Shown here piece after piece: positions 8,439-16,361 of a stretch of DNA of 64,000 nucleotides. The DNA is taken from contig NZ_CP104578.1 of the NCBI RefSeq assembly GCF_036826855.1, positions 1,922,001 through 1,986,000 on the forward strand, in the 5' to 3' direction. The first letter of the stretch is position 1. Each line of letters starts with the position of its first letter. A program made the position numbers and the translations under genes. Source of the DNA: Streptomyces sp. SJL17-4. GTDB taxonomy: Bacteria; Actinomycetota; Actinomycetes; Streptomycetales; Streptomycetaceae. Under the pieces are notes generated by a model. That model was not told the origin of the DNA. It was given only the letters and a program-made list of their open reading frames with translations, and ran no database searches.

Positions 8439-11017
8439 GCCTGCCCCAGATGCACTACACGTCGGCGCCGCCCGGACCGGACGGCTCCGGCTTCCGGTTC
8501 ACCGCGGTCACCCCCGGCGTCCCGTCGTCCGTGCTCCGCGAGGCCGAGCAGCTCGTCGGGTACGAGCCGCCCCGGGACGCCCCGTCACGCCCCACGCCCT
8601 CGGAACTCGCCCTGTTCCCCGAGATGTTCAGCTACACGCGGCTCTCCGACGGCAGTGGACTGCTCAGCCGCACCGTGTACACGGGCGCCGACTACAGCGG
8701 ACGGTGGGGCAACTTCCACGCCCACGCCGTCCATCTGACGGCCGGCGACCGGCTGCCCGGCGACCTGCCGCCCATCGCCGCGTGGGGCGCCCCGCAGTGG
8801 GCGGACCACTCCCCGGAGGACGGCACCCCACCGCCGCTCGACGCCTTCACCCCGGCGCACTCGGCCGGACTCCGGGCGGAGCTCGCGGCCTTCGCCGCCG
8901 CACGGCAGCCCCGGCTCGCGGCCGTCCTTGCCGATCTGCGGCGCCTCGCCGAGTCCCCGCACGCCCCGCAGATCGTCCTGGCCGAGCAGGACACCCGGCG
9001 GGTCGCGCACTGGGTGATGCTGGTGAACGCCGCGCTGCCGCACGAGTTCGCCCGCGGCCTGACGTTCACCACGTACACCCGGCGTCCGCAGCAGGCCCGC
9101 CAGCAGATCATCGGCGTCCACCCGGAGGACGTCAGGTCCGTGGCCGGGCAGCCGCACCGGTACAGCGTGCACGACTGCTCCGATCCCTCGGCGGCCCCGC
9201 CGCCGGTGGCCGACGCCTGGGCACACACGGCGGCGGCCGTCTGGGCCGCCGACGCGTACGAGCTCATCCGGCAGGCGGCCCAGACGGACGGCGCGGAGCC
9301 GTTCGCCTCGGGACCGCTGGCCGCGCTCGCGCTGGCGCGGGGCATCCCGGCAACCGAGGACGCGCGGACCGACGCCGTCGCGTGGGTCCGCGCCCACCCC
9401 GGAGCCCTCGACGAGACGACGCTCACCCGCTTCCTCAGGGCCGTCTGCGAGGTCGGCCCCGGCGCGCCCGAACTCCCCTCGGACACCCTGGCGGACCTTC
9501 TGGGCGCGCTGTACGGACGGGTCCCCGTCGCGCTGACGGCCCCGCTCACCGCGCGGCTCGTCAGCCGGGCCGTACGGGGCGGGACGACGGCCCTGCCGCC
9601 GCTGCCTCCGGGGGCGTTGCCCGAGCCGTACCGGGGCGAACTGGCCGCCGAGTCCGGCGACGAGCTGCGCCGGACGCTCCGGGACCCGCTGACACCGCTG
9701 AGCCGGACCGTCGAACTGCTGCGGGTGGCACGGCTGCTCGGGGTGGCGCACGACGACCTGACGGCCGGTCTCGCCGAGCGGTTCCGCGACGGCCTCCTGA
9801 GCCGGCCCGGCCCCTCCACCGCCGAGGCGCTCCGGGAGACGCTCGCCGAGTCCGGCGCCCTGCGCGACGAGGTGTCCGTCCTGCTCGACTCCCGGGCCTC
9901 CGACGACCCGCCGGGCGTCGCCCGCGCCCTGCGGGACACCGGGCTTCCGGTCGACGGGCCGCCCGGGGCGCTGCCCCACCTCCGGATGTGCGCGGCGGCC
10001 CCGGCGCTCCGGCCGGAGGGCACGGCGAGCGCCGGACAAGCAGGCCAACGGGCGGCCGACGGGGCCGGGGTACGTCCTGCTGACGGGGCCGCGGTACGGG
10101 AGCGCGAGCGGCAGCAGGCGTGGGTCCGAGACCGAAACGGCGAGCTGCACAAGCTGCTCCGGATCGCCGGGGTGTCCCACCTGGAGAACCCCCTCGTGCT
10201 GCGCACGGCGTTCGCGCTGGTCTGGGACGACCGCGTACCGACGGCGGCCGAGGCGTCCCAGCTCCTGAACGAGACGGGAGCCCGGCTGCTCATCGCCGCC
10301 GAGACCTGGGACCAGGTGGTGGCCGCCGCGGTCGACGCGCCCGTCGACGACAAGGAGGCCCCGGCCCTCGCCCGGCAGCTCCTCGCGGCCGCGCCCGACG
10401 CCGTCGGGCGTTCGATCCTGGACGACCTGAGGCTGCTGTCGCTCGTCCACGACATGGAGGAGCGGAAGGGCGACGCCGACCCCGCCCAGGGAGGCTGGAC
10501 GGCCCGGGTCCGGGCCCTCGCCGGCTCCGCCCGCCCGAACGTCCGCAACCGCGCCACGGCCGCACTGGCCCGGCGGCTCATGGGCCCGGACCGGCCGGAG
10601 GGTGAACTCGGGGAGCTGGCCCGCAGCGACGACGGCGACCTCATCGACGCCTACGCCTCGGCGGCCCGTACGCCGGTCTTCCGCAACGTGCTGCGCGCGA
10701 CCCCCGGCCGTGTGGCGGACTGCTTCCTCGCCTGGACCGCCCACGCCGGGGCGAGCCCGCGATGGGACCTGACGCGCCGGGCGCTCCTCGACGAGGTGCT
10801 GCGTCCCGTCGTCCAGGACTTCACCGACGGGGAGGTCTTCTCGGTCGAGCAGGCGCTCGGGCGTCTGTCGGCGAGCCGCGCGGCCGCCTTCCAGGAGTGG
10901 AACCGGCCGTCGGGCGGTCTCGGCCGCCTCTTCCGGCGGCGCGGGCGCAAGCCGACGACGCCGACGACGCCCTGGCGGGGCGACGTCACACCGCCCGAGG
11001 GGAAGCAGGGCCGATGA
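8435..11017 (+). CDS. GTPase-associated protein 1 (GAP1)-like
   Basis: An 860-aa protein starting MSLPQMHYTSAPPGPDG, with GGGGGAG 9 nt before the ATGA overlap start. The N-terminal ~250 residues show features I associate with GAP1-N2 domains: YTSAPPGPDGSGFRFTAV, then FSYTRLSDGSGLLSRTVYTG, YSGRWGNFHAHAV and FARGLTFTTYTRRP. A long helical middle and C-terminal part follows. Such proteins are nearly always encoded beside the island's GTPases and are thought to bind or regulate them (family knowledge from comparative genomics, little biochemistry). A basic tail (GRLFRRRGRKP) ends the protein. Confidence 0.78.
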   Translation: MSLPQMHYTSAPPGPDGSGFRFTAVTPGVPSSVLREAEQLVGYEPPRDAPSRPTPSELALFPEMFSYTRLSDGSGLLSRTVYTGADYSGRWGNFHAHAVHLTAGDRLPGDLPPIAAWGAPQWADHSPEDGTPPPLDAFTPAHSAGLRAELAAFAAARQPRLAAVLADLRRLAESPHAPQIVLAEQDTRRVAHWVMLVNAALPHEFARGLTFTTYTRRPQQARQQIIGVHPEDVRSVAGQPHRYSVHDCSDPSAAPPPVADAWAHTAAAVWAADAYELIRQAAQTDGAEPFASGPLAALALARGIPATEDARTDAVAWVRAHPGALDETTLTRFLRAVCEVGPGAPELPSDTLADLLGALYGRVPVALTAPLTARLVSRAVRGGTTALPPLPPGALPEPYRGELAAESGDELRRTLRDPLTPLSRTVELLRVARLLGVAHDDLTAGLAERFRDGLLSRPGPSTAEALRETLAESGALRDEVSVLLDSRASDDPPGVARALRDTGLPVDGPPGALPHLRMCAAAPALRPEGTASAGQAGQRAADGAGVRPADGAAVRERERQQAWVRDRNGELHKLLRIAGVSHLENPLVLRTAFALVWDDRVPTAAEASQLLNETGARLLIAAETWDQVVAAAVDAPVDDKEAPALARQLLAAAPDAVGRSILDDLRLLSLVHDMEERKGDADPAQGGWTARVRALAGSARPNVRNRATAALARRLMGPDRPEGELGELARSDDGDLIDAYASAARTPVFRNVLRATPGRVADCFLAWTAHAGASPRWDLTRRALLDEVLRPVVQDFTDGEVFSVEQALGRLSASRAAAFQEWNRPSGGLGRLFRRRGRKPTTPTTPWRGDVTPPEGKQGR

Positions 11018-11118
11018 CGGCGAGACGACTGACGTCGGCAGGGCCGATGACGGCGCGAGGTACGACGGCGCGAGGACTGACGTCGGCAGGGCCGACGACG
11101 AGGAGGCGGTCGACATGA
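11014..11118 (+). CDS. 34-aa coupled micro-ORF with internal repeats
   Basis: An ATG at 11014 overlaps the stop of the GAP1-like gene (ATGA), and the stop TGA at 11116-11118 overlaps the ATG of the membrane GTPase, also as ATGA. The 34-residue product begins MTARRLTSAGPMTARG and repeats as ARGLTSAGP; it is Arg/Thr-rich with no hydrophobic segment. The DNA holds 21-bp direct repeats (11027-11047 and 11075-11095). GGGGAAGCAGGG lies just upstream and could serve as ribosome site. It may be a real small protein, or only a coupling device that carries ribosomes to the next gene. Confidence 0.45.
   Translation: MTARRLTSAGPMTARGTTARGLTSAGPTTRRRST
11027..11095 (+). repeat. 21-bp direct repeat pair, 48-bp period
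   Basis: GACTGACGTCGGCAGGGCCGA occurs at 11027-11047 and again at 11075-11095. A related GCAGGGCCGATGACGGCG block also occurs at 11005 and 11039. The repeats fill the junction between the GAP1-like and membrane-GTPase genes and encode the repeated residues of the micro-ORF. Confidence 0.85.
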
Positions 11119-12749
11119 CGGGTGCCGAACTCGCCGGGATCGCCGTCGACGTGCTCGTGGCGATCACGGGCGTGACCGCGTTCCTGGTCTGCGTGGCCTA
11201 CGCCTTCTGGGTGTTCGTCGCCACGGCCTGCCGGAGCGCGGGACGGGCCCTGGGGCCGTTCCGGGCGGGGCGGTCCGACGCGCGGGTCCTCACGATCGGC
11301 ACGGAACCCGCCCACCCCTCGTACTGGCCCCAGCAGTCGTGGATCGACGCGGCCGGCGCCGTGGGCCGCTCCTACCGCGCGCTGTGGACGCTGTGGTGGG
11401 CCCATTGGATGGTCACCGTCGCCGGGCGGCTCCTCCTGGGCCGACGGCCGGCCACGAACGCGCGGGGCGCGAACGCCTTCACCCGCCTCATCCTGCGGCT
11501 GGTGGCACCGGGCACGGCGATCGGCGCGACCGCCGCCGCGCTGCTCGCCGCCGCGCTCCACACCCTCGTCCTCGTCGTGTTCTGCGTCCTCGTCGCCGTC
11601 GTCTGGTCGTCCTGGGTCCTGACCGTCGCCGTCGTACGGGGCGTGGAGCGCGGCTCGCTGCTGCTACGCGGCGTACGGACCGTCTGCCCGCACCCCGGCT
11701 GCCACCGGCCCTTCCCCCTGGCGGCCCACCCCTGTCCGCAGTGCCGCGCGGTCCACACCTCGCTGCGGCCCGGGCGGTACGGGGTGTTCCGGCACGCCTG
11801 CCGGTGCGGTGCCCGGCTGCCCTCCTCGCTCCTCTCGGGCCGCGGCCGGACACCGGCCGAATGTCCCTCCTGCGCACGGCCGTTGCCTCCGTCGGTGGGG
11901 ACCACGCGGGTGGTCCACGTCCCTCTGATCGGCGGCTCCTCCTCCGGCAAGACGATGCTCGTGGCGGCCGTCGTGGCGGGTCTGCGTTCCTGGTCGGAGC
12001 GCGGGAACCTCACCATGGAGTTCGCCTCGGACGCCGACCAGCAGGACGGCGAGGCACTGGACCGGCAGCTCGACCGGAACGACTGGGCCAACAAGACGCA
12101 GGGCGACCAGCGGGCCTGGATGATCCTGGTGGGCAGGGGACGGCGACGGCGCCTGCTCTACCTCTACGACCCCATGGGCGAGTCACTGCAGCAGGCCGAC
12201 CGGGTACGCGAACAGCAGTACCTCGCCCACGCCGACGGCGTCCTCTTCGTCGTCGACGTGCTGGCCGACCGTACGGTACGGCGCACCCTGCACGGCGCCG
12301 ACGACACCCTCGCAGACGGGGCCCGGCCCGCCGCCCAGGGGCCCGTCGACACCTACCAGGGGCTCACCGGCGAACTCGCCGCGCTCACCGGCGGCCGCGG
12401 CGACCTCCCGGTGGCCGTGGTGGTCACCAAACGGGACGTGCTCGACCGCATCGAGGCGCTGCCCGCTCCGGGGGCCCGGGTCGACGAATGGCTCACCGCC
12501 ATCGGCCTCGGCGGGCTCGTCCGCGGCTTCACCCACGACTTCAGAGCGACGGGCTTCTGGGCGGTCAGCGCCTCCGCGGCCACCGGCACCGGCGCCCTGG
12601 ACAGCGAGCGGCGGCGGGCGGCGGAGCCGGTCCTCTGGCTGCTCGCCCGCTCGGGACTGAGGGTCGGCGCGCTGGTCGAGTCGCGGGGGCCGGTCCCCCG
12701 GCAGGGACGCCGCACCGACACCAGGAAGCAGGGGGTACGACAGGGATGA
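11115..12749 (+). CDS. Membrane-anchored zinc-ribbon GTPase (double-GTPase-type system, member 2)
   Basis: A 544-aa protein. TM1 lies at about residues 8-36 and a hydrophobic region with one or two further segments at about 133-175. Cys-rich ribbons follow between 191 and 253 (CPHPGC, CPQC, CRCG, CPSC). The P-loop domain has Walker A GGSSSGKT (273-280), G3-like YDPMGES (351-357) and G4-like VVVTKRD (435-441). GAGGAGG precedes ATG 11115. It matches the second GTPase of the double-GTPase families, the membrane one of the pair. I infer it tethers the complex to the membrane. Confidence 0.8.
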   Translation: MTGAELAGIAVDVLVAITGVTAFLVCVAYAFWVFVATACRSAGRALGPFRAGRSDARVLTIGTEPAHPSYWPQQSWIDAAGAVGRSYRALWTLWWAHWMVTVAGRLLLGRRPATNARGANAFTRLILRLVAPGTAIGATAAALLAAALHTLVLVVFCVLVAVVWSSWVLTVAVVRGVERGSLLLRGVRTVCPHPGCHRPFPLAAHPCPQCRAVHTSLRPGRYGVFRHACRCGARLPSSLLSGRGRTPAECPSCARPLPPSVGTTRVVHVPLIGGSSSGKTMLVAAVVAGLRSWSERGNLTMEFASDADQQDGEALDRQLDRNDWANKTQGDQRAWMILVGRGRRRRLLYLYDPMGESLQQADRVREQQYLAHADGVLFVVDVLADRTVRRTLHGADDTLADGARPAAQGPVDTYQGLTGELAALTGGRGDLPVAVVVTKRDVLDRIEALPAPGARVDEWLTAIGLGGLVRGFTHDFRATGFWAVSASAATGTGALDSERRRAAEPVLWLLARSGLRVGALVESRGPVPRQGRRTDTRKQGVRQG

Positions 12750-12922
12750 CGGTGGTGACCCCGCGCGTGGCGCGGTCCCGCAAGGCGGTCCTGGCGCTGT
12801 TCGTGACGGCCTGCGTCGTGGTGTTCGGGGCGGCCGTGTACGGCGTCCTGTACGCGCTGCCCGGCCTCCTGGAGGAGCTGCGGCTCCTGTGGGAGGAGTC
12901 CCCCCGGTGGGAGGAGTCCTGA
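12746..12922 (+). CDS. 58-aa single-pass membrane protein
   Basis: It starts at ATG 12746 inside an ATGA overlap with the membrane GTPase gene. The product has a basic N-terminus (TPRVARSRKAV), one TM helix (about residues 15-40: LALFVTACVVVFGAAVYGVL) and an acidic Trp-containing tail with the repeated short motif WEES (LLWEESPRWEES). No family is recognised. The coupling to the GTPase gene suggests a small partner in the same membrane complex. A 64-nt gap with its own ribosome site follows before the vWA gene. Confidence 0.65.
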   Translation: MTVVTPRVARSRKAVLALFVTACVVVFGAAVYGVLYALPGLLEELRLLWEESPRWEES

Positions 12923-12986
12923 CGTCTTCCCCTCACTCCCCTTCCCACCATCCGATTGCCACCTACCCACCCACAGGAGGATTCTC

Positions 12987-13679
12987 GTGACCGAGATCCC
13001 CGGCGGCCCCATGGCGAACCGCCCGGTGCACTTCATCTGGCTGCTCGACTGCTCGTACTCGATGCTCGGCGAGAAGATCGGACAGCTGAACTACGCGATC
13101 CGGGAGGCGATCCCGGAGATGCGCTCGGTGGCGCACGACAACCCCGCCGCCCAGCTGCTCCTGCGCACCATCACCTTCTCCACCACCGCCCGCTGGCACC
13201 ACAAGGACCCCGTGGCGGTGGACGACTTCACCTGGCAGGACGTGCAGCCCGACGGCACGACCAACCTGGGCGAGGCCCTGCATCTGGTGGCCGGGGAGCT
13301 GCGTACCCCGCCGATGCCCGAGCGTGCCCTCAAGCCGGTCATCGCCCTGGTCTCGGACGGCGTGCCGACGGACGACTGGCGCGCCGGGCTCAAGGCGATC
13401 GACGCCACCCCGTGGGGCCGCAAGGCGGTGCGGGTCGCCATCGCGATCGGTTCCGACGCCGACCGCAGCGTGCTCCAGGAGTTCCTGGCCAATCCGGAGC
13501 TGCGCCCGCTCGACGCGAACAGCCCCAAGCAGCTGGCCGCCGCCATCCGTTGGGCCTCGACCGCCGCGGTCAAGGCGGCCTCGCAGCCGGTGGCCGGTTC
13601 GGCCGACCCCGCCGTCAAGCCGGCTCCGTACGCGCCGCCCGTCCTCTCCGACGACGACGACGAAGACGACGTGTGGTGA
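12987..13679 (+). CDS. TerY-like vWA domain protein
   Basis: A 230-aa single vWA domain. Strand 1 is followed by the metal-ion MIDAS motif DCSYS (residues 21-25), then the Thr in PDGTTNLGEAL and the Asp of VSDGVPTDDW, so the full metal site is present. A short acidic tail (SDDDDEDDVW) ends the protein. GTG 12987 has CAGGAGG 8 nt upstream. The next two genes are a PP2C phosphatase and a kinase, giving the classic TerY-P triad described by comparative genomics as phosphorylation-linked metal/stress signalling. Here the triad follows the GTPase genes in the same direction. Confidence 0.88.
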   Translation: MTEIPGGPMANRPVHFIWLLDCSYSMLGEKIGQLNYAIREAIPEMRSVAHDNPAAQLLLRTITFSTTARWHHKDPVAVDDFTWQDVQPDGTTNLGEALHLVAGELRTPPMPERALKPVIALVSDGVPTDDWRAGLKAIDATPWGRKAVRVAIAIGSDADRSVLQEFLANPELRPLDANSPKQLAAAIRWASTAAVKAASQPVAGSADPAVKPAPYAPPVLSDDDDEDDVW

Positions 13680-14647
13680 GCAGGCCAGGGGCCTGGGAGA
13701 CCTTCCACGAGAGCGTCCGGGGCGTCAACAAGGCACGGAACCAGGACCGGTGCCTGGTCCAGGGCACCGGCACGGCCCGGGATCCGCTGATCCTCACCGT
13801 CGCGGACGGCCACGGCTCGGCCTCGTACCCCCGGAGCCACGTCGGAGCGCACTACGCGACGGACCTGTTCGCCAACCGCGCGCGCGAGTTCGCGATGTCC
13901 GTGGCCGACCGTGACCGGGCGGGCTGGCGCGGACGGCTGCGCGACTACGCCCGGATCGGGCTGCCGGAGCGGCTGGTCAGGGACTGGCAGAGCGAGGTCC
14001 TCCGTCACTGGGAGCGGAATCCCACCCCGGACGAGGACCCGAAGTCCCCCGGGCCGATCCTGCGGCTGTACGGGTCGACGCTGATCGGCGCGGTCCTCAC
14101 CCCGGACCTCTTCGTCGCCTGGCAGCTGGGCGACGGCGAGCTGACCGTGGTGGACGGCGACGGCGAGGTCCGGCTGCCGCTCGCCCCCGCCCGGGCCGAA
14201 CTCGGCGACGAGACGGCCTCGTTGTGCATGCGCAACGCGTGGCGGTCGGTCCGGGTGCACTGGGAGCCGCTGCCCGATCCGGTACGGGCTCCCCGGCTGG
14301 TGGCGCTGTCCACGGACGGCCTGTCGAAGAGCTTCGTCTCGGACGAGGGCTTCACCGAGTTCGCGGCCGGTCTGCACCGGCGGCTGGCCGAGCGGGGCGT
14401 GCCGGGCGTCGCCGAGGACATCCCCCGGTGGCTGGCCGAGGCGTCCCGGCACTCGGGCGACGACACCACCCTGGTGCTGGCCCGCCGGTCCGCCGAAGGC
14501 CCGGCCACCGACGAGGGCTCGGACGAGAGCCAGGGCGAGAGCCGGGGCGAGAGCCAGGACGAGAGCCAGGACGAGGCCGCGGAGGGCCCGGGAAGCAGCC
14601 CCGTGGACCCGCGGATCCCCTACTGCGAGGAGAGAGAACGACCATGA
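13676..14647 (+). CDS. PP2C-family serine/threonine phosphatase (TerY-P triad)
   Basis: A 323-aa protein starting at GTG 13676 in a GTGA overlap with the vWA gene. PP2C motifs are NKARNQDR (about 18-25), TVADGHGSAS (metal-binding DGHG 44-47), LGDGELTVVDG, STDGLSKSF and the final GDDTTLVLARR, so the metal-binding aspartates are present. The last ~45 residues are a low-complexity tail built from short Glu-Ser repeats (for example GESRGESQDESQDE), with matching near-repeats in DNA around 14520-14575. It is expected to reverse phosphorylation by the neighbouring kinase (family inference). Confidence 0.87.
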   Translation: MSRPGAWETFHESVRGVNKARNQDRCLVQGTGTARDPLILTVADGHGSASYPRSHVGAHYATDLFANRAREFAMSVADRDRAGWRGRLRDYARIGLPERLVRDWQSEVLRHWERNPTPDEDPKSPGPILRLYGSTLIGAVLTPDLFVAWQLGDGELTVVDGDGEVRLPLAPARAELGDETASLCMRNAWRSVRVHWEPLPDPVRAPRLVALSTDGLSKSFVSDEGFTEFAAGLHRRLAERGVPGVAEDIPRWLAEASRHSGDDTTLVLARRSAEGPATDEGSDESQGESRGESQDESQDEAAEGPGSSPVDPRIPYCEERERP

Positions 14648-15987
14648 GCGGCATGCTCGACAGCGGAGACTCACTGATCACGGACGGCGGGCAGACGATC
14701 GTCGTCGACCGGCTGCTCGGCTCGGGCGGCCAGGGCGAGGTGTACCGGGTCGGCCTGCCCGACGGCAGCGTCAAGGCCCTCAAGTGGTACTACCCGGACA
14801 GCGCGACCCCGCAGCAGCGCCGGGTCGTCGAGGACCTGGTGACCCGTGACTTCGACGACGACAGGTTCCTCTGGCCGACGGCCTTCGTCAGTGCGGGGGC
14901 CGACCGCTTCGGCTATCTGATGGACGTGCGGCCGGACCGCTTCCGCGGTCTGCCCGAGCTGTTCCGCCGGACGGTGAGCACCTCCTTCCGGGCCCTGCTG
15001 ACCGCCTGTCTGTACACGGTCGAGGCGTACCAGGCCCTGCATTCCAAGGGGATCGCCTACCGGGACATCTCCTGGGGCAACATCTTCTTCGACCCGGCCA
15101 CCGGCGAGATCCTGGTCTGCGACAACGACAACGCGGTGGTCGAGGGGGACCAGAGCGGGATCTCGGGGACCATGGGCTTCATGGCTCCCGAGCTGGTACG
15201 CGGGGACCCCGGCGCCCAGCCGGGGACCCAGAGCGACCTGCACTCGCTCTCGGTCCTGCTGTTCATGTTCCTGATGAACCACCACCCGCTCAAGGGCGCC
15301 CGCGAGCTGGCGATCCACTGTCTGGACGAGAACGCGGAGCGCAAGCTGTACGGCCGCGAGCCGCTGTTCGTCTTCGACCCGCAGTACACGGACAACCGGC
15401 CCGACCCGGTCGAGCACTCCACCGTGCTCGCCCTGTGGCCGCTGGTGCCGCCCTCCGTACAGGCGCTGTTCGTGCAGAACTTCACGGTCGGGCTGCGGGA
15501 ACCGTCGGCCCGGGTGCGGGAGTCGCAGTGGCGGGACGCGCTGCGGGCCGTCCGTGACGCCGTGGTGGAGTGCGCGAACTGCGGCCGGGAGAACATGACG
15601 GAGCCGGGCTCGGCCACTCCCGGCACCTGCTGGAAGGACGGCTGCCGCAGCGCCCTCGTCCTGCCGCCCCGCCTGGTGGTGACCACCCCGCCGCCGAGGG
15701 CGGAGCGGCACATCATGCTCGGCAGGTCCGCGCGGATCCACCGGCATCACCTGAGCCCCGAGCCCTCGCGGCACGACTACTCGGAGGAGAGCCTGGTGGC
15801 CGAGCTCGTGGAGCATCCGCAGAAGCCGGGGCGCTACGGTCTGGCCAACCGGTCCGCCACGGCCTGGACGGGCACCCGTTCCGACGGCACCACCCAGCAG
15901 GTCGTGCCCGGCCAGACGGTGCCGCTGCGGTCCGGGCTCGCCCTCGAACTGGACGGCGGCGCCAAGGCGGAGGTACGCGCCCGCTGA
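14644..15987 (+). CDS. Atypical protein kinase with C-terminal zinc ribbon (TerY-P triad)
   Basis: A 447-aa protein whose ATG lies in an ATGA overlap with the PP2C gene. The kinase core has a glycine loop GSGGQGEVY (26-34), a Lys in VKALKWY, the catalytic loop YRDISWGN (139-146) and a metal-binding motif CDNDN where canonical kinases have DFG (D160-N-D162). A zinc ribbon CANC...CWKDGC follows at about 309-334, and a beta-rich C-terminus (about 375-447) resembles a small sandwich or FHA-like region. This architecture matches kinases of TerY-P triads. Probable substrates are the vWA protein or the GTPases (inference). Confidence 0.85.
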   Translation: MSGMLDSGDSLITDGGQTIVVDRLLGSGGQGEVYRVGLPDGSVKALKWYYPDSATPQQRRVVEDLVTRDFDDDRFLWPTAFVSAGADRFGYLMDVRPDRFRGLPELFRRTVSTSFRALLTACLYTVEAYQALHSKGIAYRDISWGNIFFDPATGEILVCDNDNAVVEGDQSGISGTMGFMAPELVRGDPGAQPGTQSDLHSLSVLLFMFLMNHHPLKGARELAIHCLDENAERKLYGREPLFVFDPQYTDNRPDPVEHSTVLALWPLVPPSVQALFVQNFTVGLREPSARVRESQWRDALRAVRDAVVECANCGRENMTEPGSATPGTCWKDGCRSALVLPPRLVVTTPPPRAERHIMLGRSARIHRHHLSPEPSRHDYSEESLVAELVEHPQKPGRYGLANRSATAWTGTRSDGTTQQVVPGQTVPLRSGLALELDGGAKAEVRAR

Positions 15988-16017
15988 CGCCCGCCCTCCG
16001 GGGAGCCTGCCAGGGGA

Positions 16018-16347
16018 TCACATGCCGACGATGCCGGCGATCCCCTGGACCAGGGCGAGACCGCCGCTCCCGACGGTCACGTACGGTTCGATGGCGGTGA
16101 ACGCGGACCGGATGCGGCTCCGGTCGGCGGGGCGCCCCTCGCGCTCGGCGGTCACGAGTTCGCCGTGCACCGCCTCGGCCTGCTCGACGGCGGTTCGGGC
16201 CGCCTCCTCGTCGCGGAGCCACTGGACGAGGCGGGCCGCCATCGCCACGGCGCTCGCCGCGTCCGTCCCGTACTGGTGGATCTCCACCCGGCCGTGGTCC
16301 CCGATGTTGCTCCCGGACACCTGGCCGTGGAAGTTGTACGTGTTCAT
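16018..16347 (-). CDS. 109-aa protein with N-terminal GSNIG motif (amyloid-signalling-like)
   Basis: The N-terminus (residues 3-27) reads TYNFHGQVSGSNIGDHGRV followed by EIHQYG, closely matching the C-terminal end of the protein encoded just upstream. A helical central region follows (about 30-75: SAVAMAARLVQWLRDEEAA), and a Gly-rich hydrophobic end (GSGGLALVQGIAGIVGM) that could insert into membrane. Layout of short Gly/Asn motif plus helical, amphipathic tail resembles bacterial amyloid-motif effectors (Bell-type), but I cannot prove membership. It is 14 nt downstream of the 498-aa gene and convergent with the kinase gene (30 nt gap). Confidence 0.7.
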   Translation of the reverse strand: MNTYNFHGQVSGSNIGDHGRVEIHQYGTDAASAVAMAARLVQWLRDEEAARTAVEQAEAVHGELVTAEREGRPADRSRIRSAFTAIEPYVTVGSGGLALVQGIAGIVGM

Positions 16348-16361
16348 GGGTTTCCTCTCGC

